Positions 51,494 through 58,766 of a DNA stretch of 64,000 nt are shown here, one piece after another. The translations under genes were made by a program, and so were the position numbers. Source of the DNA: Ruminococcus flavefaciens 007c (GTDB lineage: Bacteria > Bacillota > Clostridia > Oscillospirales > Ruminococcaceae); contig NZ_ATAX01000036.1 in NCBI RefSeq assembly GCF_000571935.1, positions 62,001-126,000 of the forward strand, in the 5' to 3' direction. The first letter of the stretch is position 1; each line of letters starts with the position of its first letter. Under the pieces are notes generated by a model. The model saw only the letters and a list, made by a program, of their open reading frames with translations, searched no databases and had not been told where the DNA came from.

Positions 51494-51522
51494 ATTATAT
51501 CATGTTTTGCACGCTTTGTCAA
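51494..51522 (-). promoter_or_regulatory. Promoter of the que operon
   Basis: Minus-strand TTGACA (51517-51522) and TATAAT (51494-51499), 17-base spacer, leaving a leader of about 150 bases that begins just before the preQ1 aptamer. Confidence 0.9.
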
Positions 51523-51947
51523 GTCGGGGAAAGAGCATTTCCGCAGTCCGCTCATGGCTTAACACAGCCCTGAGCGGAGAGGTGTACTTGTTAGACCGGT
51601 GCAACATCGGCGCATATTTCCGGACACAACGATAACAGCTTGTTAAATATTATTTGTTAACAAACTGTAATTTGGTATATCTTAATAATTATTTCGGGCT
51701 GAAACACAAACAATTATTCAATTGGCAGATTTGTGCTGAAAAGCCTTGATTTTATAACAGAATGTAGTATAATAATAGCAGATTGTGCAATCAGAATATC
51801 CTTACAGTAAATATTGTTAAGGTGATGGCAAAGCAGATACAGCTTTGCGGATATAGAACCCATAATTGTATTTAGATTTAACTGTATACAGTATTAAGAA
51901 CGTATTATTTTTCAATAATGAAAACACTGAACAGGAGGAACTCTGTT
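51523..51947 (+). other. Intergenic region with structured leader of the transglutaminase-like gene
   Basis: No protein gene. The plus-strand promoter TTGATT-N16-TATAAT lies at 51746-51773. The leader of about 165 bases that follows has three small hairpins: GATTG/CAATC at about 51781-51792, CCTTACA/TGTTAAGG, and GCAAAGC/GCTTTGC near 51830-51848. It resembles no riboswitch class that I can name with confidence. Confidence 0.45.
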
Positions 51948-54197
51948 ATGAAGAAAAACAACAAAATGAAGGCTGCTATTTCAATATTTGCAGCCGCACT
52001 CAATGTGCTTCCCGTAGCAAATATAATGAATGTAAGTGCAAAGGAGATCTCACCTGCACAGATCAGAGATGAGGTAGCAGATCTGTATATCGATCTTTCC
52101 GACAGCAAGTATGACGTAAACGGCGACGGTTTCCGCGACTATAAGGACGCAGCCAAGGTTGAGGAATATATCAATAATCTGTATGAGGAGTACCGAAATG
52201 GAGACAGTTATACAGATAACTCAGATCTTCCGAAATTTGATGTGAAGAATGGAGAAACGAAATACGATATAACAGGCAATACTCAGCTTTCATCTGATGA
52301 TTACTGCACATACCTCAAGGCAATACAGCAGAAGTACAGATATGAAGTGAATATGAAGGAATTGACTGCTACTATAACAAGATATTCCGATAAAGAAGCA
52401 GAAACTATCGTTGTGCCTGCCGAGATATACGATCAGGCAACAGACAGGATCTATCCTGTTGCAAATATCGCAGACGGAGCATTTACAGGCTGTACTAAGC
52501 TGACTAAGATCGAATTCTTTGATTATAGGATACCTAACTGGGTAGACGAGGACAACAAGCCCATTGCAAACAGGGGCATGGTATCTGCAAGCACAGCTCT
52601 GAAGATCAAAAAAGGAGCATTTGATGACTGCGCTGCTCTTAATGAGATCGTTTTCCCCTCACATATAACTATCGAAGACGGTGCTCTTAATCAGACAAAT
52701 TTTGCAAAGAATAATTCAGATATTATAGATGGCGTAAAGGTCTACAGAAGCACAGGTGCTTTGGGCAGATCACAGACCATACTTGCATACGGCATCGAAA
52801 ACGCTGATACAATAAAGAACGGCGAACTTACAATACCTGCTGCGGTAAATGCTGTCAATGAAACCATTATTGGCGATTCTGTCTTCAAGGACGACATTAC
52901 ATCACTTCGTTTTGAAAGTGCTCCCGAGTTTATTGCTGATTATGCTTTTAAGAAATGCAAAAATCTGCAGAATGTATCGGTTTGCGGCGATGACGAAAAC
53001 AACAGCACACGTACTGCTCTTGTAAACAGATATATCCCCGCATTCAACGGAACTCCCTTTATGGCAGGCGAGACACAGAAGAAGCTTGACGAGATGCTTT
53101 CACAGATAAGAGCGACAAAAGGCTTTGATAATATGACAGATAAGGAGAAGGCACTTTTAGCTGCAAAGTATCTGGTACACAACACATATTACCGTACCTA
53201 CAGCACATCTAATACCGAGTTCTCGCTCTATCCCAATAACCTTTACCATACAATGGATATGAGCAGAGAGGCTGTTTATTCAGGCCATGCAGCAATGAAT
53301 GTACGCTTTACCGAGTGTGGCGGTATATCAATGGCATATTCACTGATTCTGGATAGTCTTGGTATACAGAATCTTCTTATGGGTAGTGAAGAGCACTCAC
53401 TCAATCAGGTAAGAGTAGGTGAAAAGTGGTATAAAGTAGATCTTACACCTTACTGCGATGCCAGAAGTACAGAGATCAGAGAATCAGAATACGGTTTACT
53501 TCACACTCTCACAGGCATTCAGGAAAATATTGATCTTACTGACAGTGAGGTTGTGAGTGGCATGAATGAAGGTATTTTCAATTCTAACCTCTCAGAAGAA
53601 TCCACACTTTCAGTGTGGGATGAATATGATTTGTTTAGTAATTCGAAAGGTAAGCATATAGTTAAAGGAGATTACTTCTATTTCATATATGATGATGATA
53701 ATAATATCCTTATATATAGCTCAGCCGGCGCTGTTGGCAAGACTGCACTCCAGAAGCAGATGAGAAATACTGCAGCTTTGAATTATGATCACATCAAGGC
53801 AATTGATGTCAGCACACAGCTTAGCAACAAGTATATTACTGCCTCAGGCGATAAGATAAAAATCTTTGATCAGACATTCTGGCTTGATGAGAACAACAAT
53901 ATCAAGACTAATTTCTTTGATAACGAGTTTAAGTATCATGGCGGTAACGGAAAGACTGTAGGCACAAACTGGATAGTAATTTATGATCATTACTTCTTCC
54001 TGAAAGATTCCCAGATCGCGCTCAATTTAAACGGTGTATATACACCTGCTTATCTCAAGAAGAACGGTAATACAATCTACGGCTATGATCTGAACGGTAA
54101 TAAGCTGAATGGTACATACTTCTATAATGATGGTTATTACGGAACCTATGAATGGGTATTCGAAAACGGTGTATTCATTTCAACAACAGCAGATTAA
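51948..54197 (+). CDS. Secreted transglutaminase-like protein with dockerin and LRR repeats
   Basis: A 749-residue exported protein. A signal peptide covers 1 to about 32. A dockerin-like pair of calcium loops, YDVNGDGFRDYKD and YDITGNTQLSSDD, lies at about 55-125. BspA-type leucine-rich repeats follow (about 135-360). The transglutaminase-like core has ECGGIS (Cys about 457), EEHSLNQV (His about 483) and KVDLTPYC (Asp about 498), a full triad. The tail has short repeats that may bind carbohydrate. GGAGG is best spaced for ATG 51948. Role unknown; attachment to the cellulosome is likely. Confidence 0.83.
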   Translation: MKKNNKMKAAISIFAAALNVLPVANIMNVSAKEISPAQIRDEVADLYIDLSDSKYDVNGDGFRDYKDAAKVEEYINNLYEEYRNGDSYTDNSDLPKFDVKNGETKYDITGNTQLSSDDYCTYLKAIQQKYRYEVNMKELTATITRYSDKEAETIVVPAEIYDQATDRIYPVANIADGAFTGCTKLTKIEFFDYRIPNWVDEDNKPIANRGMVSASTALKIKKGAFDDCAALNEIVFPSHITIEDGALNQTNFAKNNSDIIDGVKVYRSTGALGRSQTILAYGIENADTIKNGELTIPAAVNAVNETIIGDSVFKDDITSLRFESAPEFIADYAFKKCKNLQNVSVCGDDENNSTRTALVNRYIPAFNGTPFMAGETQKKLDEMLSQIRATKGFDNMTDKEKALLAAKYLVHNTYYRTYSTSNTEFSLYPNNLYHTMDMSREAVYSGHAAMNVRFTECGGISMAYSLILDSLGIQNLLMGSEEHSLNQVRVGEKWYKVDLTPYCDARSTEIRESEYGLLHTLTGIQENIDLTDSEVVSGMNEGIFNSNLSEESTLSVWDEYDLFSNSKGKHIVKGDYFYFIYDDDNNILIYSSAGAVGKTALQKQMRNTAALNYDHIKAIDVSTQLSNKYITASGDKIKIFDQTFWLDENNNIKTNFFDNEFKYHGGNGKTVGTNWIVIYDHYFFLKDSQIALNLNGVYTPAYLKKNGNTIYGYDLNGNKLNGTYFYNDGYYGTYEWVFENGVFISTTAD

Positions 54198-54223
54198 TGA
54201 GCCTGAAATTATAAAATAACCGA

Positions 54224-54262
54224 AAAAAAGCTCCCGCGGCCGATGCCGCAGGAGCTTTTTTT
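54224..54262 (+). terminator. Terminator of the transglutaminase-like gene
   Basis: AAAAAGCTCCCGCGGC and GCCGCAGGAGCTTTTT pair around a CGAT loop (one bulge), followed by more T. Confidence 0.92.
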
Positions 54263-54588
54263 GAATCCCCGGAAATAGCGTCTAAAGGAACATTATTTCC
54301 AATGCTGTATATGTAAACAAACAGCAGCTTTTCAGAAAAACGCACAGGGTATGAAAAAGGGCATTACACCTGCAATACCAGGGGGTAGCATTAAACAGAT
54401 GTTTATGCAGCAGGGGGGTGCTGCATATATGGTGGAGTGATTTTACGATCGGCGGATCGTTAAGTATACCCTTTGAAGAAAAGCTTTGTACGCACGGAGG
54501 CTCTGTGCGTTTAACAGGCATAAAAGCTGCTGCTGATATACAATAGTATAAACGAAGCGGTAAAAAGAAATCAGACATATTTTTTTTG
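54263..54588. other. Intergenic region with several perfect hairpins
   Basis: No gene is supported. TATGCAGCA (54404-54412) pairs with TGCTGCATA (54419-54427) around a GGGGGG loop. ACGATC/GATCGT is at 54445-54460, and ACGCAC/GTGCGT at 54490-54510. AAAGGG (54356-54361) and CCCTTT (54469-54474) could close the first two into one unit. A structured RNA is possible. Confidence 0.35.
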
Positions 54589-54617
54589 TTGACATAAAAT
54601 TTTTTTTGATGTATCAT
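54589..54617 (+). promoter_or_regulatory. Promoter of the GNAT gene at 54657
   Basis: TTGACA (54589-54594) and TATCAT (54612-54617), 17-base spacer. Confidence 0.78.
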
Positions 54618-54656
54618 AATATTTATGCTGAATACGTTGAAAAGGAGCTGCGGAAC

Positions 54657-55205
54657 ATGAGGTATGAGGCAAGAAAAATAACAGACAGAACAGGGTGCGA
54701 AATAGAGCTCAGGAGCGCCGAAGCAAGTGACTGTGAGGCACTTCTGCGGTATCTGAAGACCACAGCTTCGGAGACGCCGTTTCTTATATGCGATCCCGAT
54801 GAGGTCACACTGACGCCCGAACAGGAAAAGGAATTCATCATGAAAAAGGAGGCTTCTGACAGGGAACTTCTGCTGATAGCTCTGGAAAACGGCCGTCATA
54901 TAGGCAACTGCTCACTTATGAGCATAAGCGGATACAGAAGGTACAGACACAGATGCGGCATTGCCATAGCATTATATAAGGAGTACTGCGGTAGAGGCAT
55001 AGGCAGAGCCATGCTTGAAGCGGTTCTTGACGAAGCAAGGAAGGCAGGCTATGAGCAGGCCGAGCTGGAAGTTATAGCCGACAATGAAAAAGCCATATCC
55101 CTGTATGAGGATATGGGCTTTGTGAAGTACGGCACCATGCCTGATAACGCAAGGTTTGATGACGGCAGGAGCTTTGACGCATACTGGATGATGAAAAAGC
55201 TCTGA
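54657..55205 (+). CDS. GNAT-family N-acetyltransferase
   Basis: A 182-residue acetyltransferase. IALYKEYCGRGIGRAMLEAVLDEARKAG is the acetyl-CoA motif and LEVIADNEKAISLYEDMGFVKYG the C-terminal strands. It shares its plan with the cargo of element 1. The frame is open from 54606, but that lies across the promoter; AAAGGAG precedes ATG 54657, the chosen start. It is not inside a cassette: the element end motifs are absent here. Substrate unknown. Confidence 0.88.
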   Translation: MRYEARKITDRTGCEIELRSAEASDCEALLRYLKTTASETPFLICDPDEVTLTPEQEKEFIMKKEASDRELLLIALENGRHIGNCSLMSISGYRRYRHRCGIAIALYKEYCGRGIGRAMLEAVLDEARKAGYEQAELEVIADNEKAISLYEDMGFVKYGTMPDNARFDDGRSFDAYWMMKKL

Positions 55206-55270
55206 TATATTGCAGAAAAATGCCACATGGCAAAAAAACGCTTATAGAATGATCTATAATAGTTATTGAC

Positions 55271-55297
55271 AAAGCCCCTTCCGAAGAAGGGGCTTTT
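55271..55297. terminator. Terminator between GNAT and LRR-dockerin genes
   Basis: AAAGCCCCTTC (55271-55281) and GAAGGGGCTTT (55286-55296), followed by TTCTGTATTTC. It belongs to the repeated hairpin group seen also at 15574, 21852 and 45581. Confidence 0.9.
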
Positions 55298-55409
55298 CTG
55301 TATTTCTCTCCGAGAGCAATTGCTTTCATTTTTGGGACAGAGCGCTGAGAAAACGCTGCTGTTTACCGGTAACGCATAAAATAGGCTGAACTTATATACA
55401 GGTGTATTA

Positions 55410-57383
55410 TTAGCATATGAGCTTTTTCCTGAGAGCTATAAGATCGAAAATATCTGCTGTTCCGTCGCCGTTTAGGTCGGCAGCTTCGGGAGCTTTCAGT
55501 TCTTCTCTGCCCAGCAGCCAGTTCTGCATTGCCACAAGGTCTGATACAAGAACTTCTCCGTCACCGTTAACATCGCCCATGACAGTGGTATTTTTGGGAA
55601 TGCCGCAGCTGACCATTTCTCTGAACTGATCTGTCAATGTATTGAACTGCCATATGCTTCCGTCAGTACGCAGGAAATAGGCGTAGCCATCCTTCTTGCC
55701 CTGGATCTGCTTGAAGCAGATGAACTCTTCTGCGTCGGATATTGAGCAATGACGGCCGCAATTGTCTATATGGAGCACATTGTCGTTTCCGATCCAGTAT
55801 TTGATCGTGGAATTATCCTTTTCCGGAGCTTTGGTGCCGCCGACCTTCTGAAGTCCGACTATACCTCCTGTAAAAAGACCTTTATCCTTATAACCCAGGA
55901 TCTCGGCGGAAGTTTTATCAGTTAATGTGATCTCTTTCCCGTCTGAGGCTCTGAAAACTTTTCCGTCCTCTGTGAAATATACATATTCATCTGTAAAGGA
56001 GCCTGTCTGACGGTGAACCAGCTTCACCACGTTTTCGGCTGTCTTTTGGGGCTCTTCGTCGAGGAAATACGGGTATTTCCATAATACGTGATCTTTATCG
56101 AGGATATAATTTCCTTTATTGTCAAGAAGGTCCCTGAAGCCGGTGGGCGTTCTTGTGATGTATGCCTTGCCGTCCGTACCGATATTCCAGCTGTAGCGTA
56201 TCAGCTCACCTTTCACGGAGATATAGAAGGATTTGTAATTATCTGCGAATTCGCGGAAATCGTCTGCGATCTCGGTAACGGTATTACTGCCTGTATCACA
56301 GAAGGTGTAGAGTCCGCCTTTGTCGTTATAGAAGTATTTTTCACATATGCCGCTGTATTTTTCGGGAAGCTCATTGCCGTCAATAAGGAGCGTACCGTCG
56401 TTTTTCAGGATATATTCATGATCAAGGTCGTCTTTTGAGTTGCTTTTCGGGATAAAGCTGTAATCCTTTACGTCATCTGCACGGGTGATGACTTTGTCGC
56501 CGCTGAAACCGTAGAGGACTCCGTCTGAAATGCAGGCTGCATCCAATATGCCGTTGTACCAGTTGCATATTTTGGCATCGGGGACTGTATCATGGAGTTC
56601 TGGAGAGTATACATCGCAGTCGGTAACGGTTATCTTTCCGCTGTATACCTTCTCATCGTCCACATATACCGAGTAATTGGTGGTGCCTGTGTTTTTGCCG
56701 TAGATCTCCGCAACGTATCCTGTCTCTGCAAGGGGAAGGTTCGGCGTTGTGGCAATATCGGTATCCTCAATGACAAATCTGACGGGAGTCAGACCGAAAA
56801 GATTCAGAGGCATCATGAAGGCTTCCTCTGAGAAGCCTTTTTCTATGGTGAGGTCGCTGCTGAAATTGGCGACTTCCAGACGCTGGCTCATGCTGATATG
56901 ATCCATCTCCTGTATTTCACAGTAGGTAAGCTCTTTCATGTCTTTGATAAAGGATATATCGGACAGAGACAGCTTTTTCACGGAAAGGATGTCGAGGGAG
57001 TCCATATCCCTGAGGAAGGAAAGGTCTTCAACGGGAGTATTTTCAATATACAGATAGCTGAGCTTCATATCCTTTATAACGGACAGGTCTGTAAAGCTGC
57101 CGTTACGGAGGTGCAGATCACTGCATTCTGCGGCTTTCGGCAGCCAGTCGATACTTTTTACATCTGTAAGGTCAAGATATATTGAGCTTGCCTGTGAAAG
57201 CTCCTCTTCTGTCATGATGCTGTCATTATCGGGATCTGTAACCCAGCTTTGTCTGATGAGCTGCTCATATGCAGCGGGATCTATGTCTGCGGGGACGACT
57301 TTTTCTGCGGCTGATGACGGAAATGGTGCGGAAAATGTACTCATCAGCGTAAGAACGGAAATAAATGTGATCAGCTTTTTCAT
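55410..57383 (-). CDS. Secreted LRR protein with C-terminal dockerin
   Basis: A 657-residue exported protein. Signal peptide 1 to about 26. Residues about 60-170 are leucine-rich repeats (LYIENTPVEDLSFLRDMDSLDILSVKKLSL). The middle (about 250-580) has many short beta strands with repeated YFxxDGKxxR patterns that may form a propeller. The C-terminus is a dockerin with GDVNGDGEVLVSD and ADLNGDGTADIFD loops. GGAAAGGA precedes ATG 57383, preferred over the upstream ATG at 57419. It has no recognised catalytic domain; a binding role on the cellulosome is inferred. Confidence 0.82.
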   Translation of the reverse strand: MKKLITFISVLTLMSTFSAPFPSSAAEKVVPADIDPAAYEQLIRQSWVTDPDNDSIMTEEELSQASSIYLDLTDVKSIDWLPKAAECSDLHLRNGSFTDLSVIKDMKLSYLYIENTPVEDLSFLRDMDSLDILSVKKLSLSDISFIKDMKELTYCEIQEMDHISMSQRLEVANFSSDLTIEKGFSEEAFMMPLNLFGLTPVRFVIEDTDIATTPNLPLAETGYVAEIYGKNTGTTNYSVYVDDEKVYSGKITVTDCDVYSPELHDTVPDAKICNWYNGILDAACISDGVLYGFSGDKVITRADDVKDYSFIPKSNSKDDLDHEYILKNDGTLLIDGNELPEKYSGICEKYFYNDKGGLYTFCDTGSNTVTEIADDFREFADNYKSFYISVKGELIRYSWNIGTDGKAYITRTPTGFRDLLDNKGNYILDKDHVLWKYPYFLDEEPQKTAENVVKLVHRQTGSFTDEYVYFTEDGKVFRASDGKEITLTDKTSAEILGYKDKGLFTGGIVGLQKVGGTKAPEKDNSTIKYWIGNDNVLHIDNCGRHCSISDAEEFICFKQIQGKKDGYAYFLRTDGSIWQFNTLTDQFREMVSCGIPKNTTVMGDVNGDGEVLVSDLVAMQNWLLGREELKAPEAADLNGDGTADIFDLIALRKKLIC

Positions 57384-57425
57384 ATGTTTTTCCTTTCCGT
57401 AGGTATATAGAGATCTCATAATATA

Positions 57426-57454
57426 ATTATATAATACCGCAGCGGAAAGGTCAA
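57426..57454 (-). promoter_or_regulatory. Promoter of the LRR-dockerin gene
   Basis: Minus-strand TTGACC (57449-57454) and TATAAT (57426-57431), 17-base spacer. The rest of the gap up to 57734 shows no gene. Confidence 0.8.
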
Positions 57455-57734
57455 GATTTTTCCTGCGCAGTCTGCGGATCCCGGTGCTGATCGCCAGAAA
57501 CGTATCCGCCGCTCACAGGTGGTTATCACCGCCTTTCATATATGGGCCGAAATGGGGCGGATTTCAACGGAAAACCATTGAATTTAGAAAAGAAAATCCT
57601 ACGTTCTATGTTTTGTATAAATCGGACTTTGGTTTTTTGTGCATAGTGCATAGAAGGGGACAGGGGAAGGAGCTTCGCGGGGGAGAAGAAGACAAAAAAC
57701 AACCAACGGTTGAAAAATGTCTATTATAATTCGC

Positions 57735-57763
57735 TTGTATTCCACCTTGGGTTGTGGTAAAAT
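57735..57763 (+). promoter_or_regulatory. Promoter of the XRE regulator gene
   Basis: TTGTAT (57735-57740) and TAAAAT (57758-57763), 17-base spacer, about 35 bases before the start. Confidence 0.6.
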
Positions 57764-57799
57764 AAAAATGTAAATCAAAGAGAGAATGAGAGGTGTACT

Positions 57800-58696
57800 A
57801 TGGATAAGAAAAGTGTTTTCAGATCAAATCTTTTAAAGCGGCGCAAGGCTCTGGGACTTACTCAGGAGCAGCTTGCTTCCCGCCTGAACGTTTCTCCTCA
57901 GGCAGTGTCCAAGTGGGAGAATACCAGCTATCCCGACTGCGAGCTCCTTCCCCGCCTTGCAGGTGAGCTGAATACCTCTCTTGATTCCCTTTTCGGCGTG
58001 AATATAATCGACAGCGAAAGAGATATAGAACAGCTGGTGGACGATGAGATGCGGTGTACCCCTCCCGATGAGCGTGCAGAGAAGTTCATGCGTATAATGT
58101 ATACCGCTCTCTGTGCCTGCAACCCCAGCAATGATACCGTGGGAAGGCTCCATGACAGCTATGAGCACGAGACCTATGCGGGACTGAAAACAGACCGTGA
58201 GCTGGCCGTGTCCCGTCTGAGTGCAGACCTCAGATACTTCTGCTTCCTTGAAGTGCCCGAAAACGGCGTGAATTCTTACTTCGGCGATACTACCAATATG
58301 GTAAGGCTCTTCAATACCCTGGCGGATGAGTCAGCCATAAGTATCATCAGCTATCTGGGGGCCAGCGTCAGGAACAAGATGTTCTCAGTGGAGATGATCT
58401 CGGAAAAGCTGGATATCCCTCTTGAAAAGGTGCAGCATATCATTGACCGTCTCGACCGTTTCGGACTTGTATGGAGAGTTTCGGCGGATATTGCCGACAA
58501 GCCCGTTATACTATACGGCTATACTCATCAGATACCCCTTACGCTCATTCTCGTCCTGGCAAAGACTATAACCAATTACCTGAAATATATGGATCCCAAT
58601 ATCGAGGAATGGACTCAGGGTGCCTTCAGGCGCGAAAACGGCGAGCAGGACGAGGTCGTCCCTCAGGTGCCGTGGTGGCAGGAGGGCGAATTGTGA
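57800..58696 (+). CDS. XRE-family transcriptional regulator with winged-helix C-terminal domain
   Basis: A 298-residue regulator. The N-terminal Cro/C1-type helix-turn-helix is LLKRRKALGLTQEQLASRLNVSPQAVSKWENTSYPDCELLPRLA (about 11-54). The C-terminal part (about 170-235) has LADESAISIISYLGA...ISEKLDIPLEKVQHIIDRLDRFGLVWR, a second, ArsR-like winged helix. AGAGGTG precedes the ATG. It lies 70 bases upstream of the GH44 cellulase gene on the same strand without an obvious terminator between, so the two may be co-transcribed and it may regulate that gene. Confidence 0.88.
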   Translation: MDKKSVFRSNLLKRRKALGLTQEQLASRLNVSPQAVSKWENTSYPDCELLPRLAGELNTSLDSLFGVNIIDSERDIEQLVDDEMRCTPPDERAEKFMRIMYTALCACNPSNDTVGRLHDSYEHETYAGLKTDRELAVSRLSADLRYFCFLEVPENGVNSYFGDTTNMVRLFNTLADESAISIISYLGASVRNKMFSVEMISEKLDIPLEKVQHIIDRLDRFGLVWRVSADIADKPVILYGYTHQIPLTLILVLAKTITNYLKYMDPNIEEWTQGAFRRENGEQDEVVPQVPWWQEGEL

Positions 58697-58766
58697 TAAG
58701 AACAGCTACGGCTGTTTGAATATATCTGCCGAAGGCATTATCGGCAGCAAAAACGGAGGAAAAAAC

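Noticed and set aside
54282..54899. 205-codon minus-strand frame
   Set aside because: It overlaps the GNAT gene on the opposite strand and has neither ribosome site nor family motifs.
54606..55205. Third cargo element around the GNAT gene at 54657
   Set aside because: The TA borders, inverted ends, left hairpin and CCCCGAAGCG hairpin of the two cassettes are all missing.
58620..58766. Upstream extension of the GH44 frame
   Set aside because: It overlaps the regulator gene and puts 49 residues before a clear signal peptide that has its own ribosome site.
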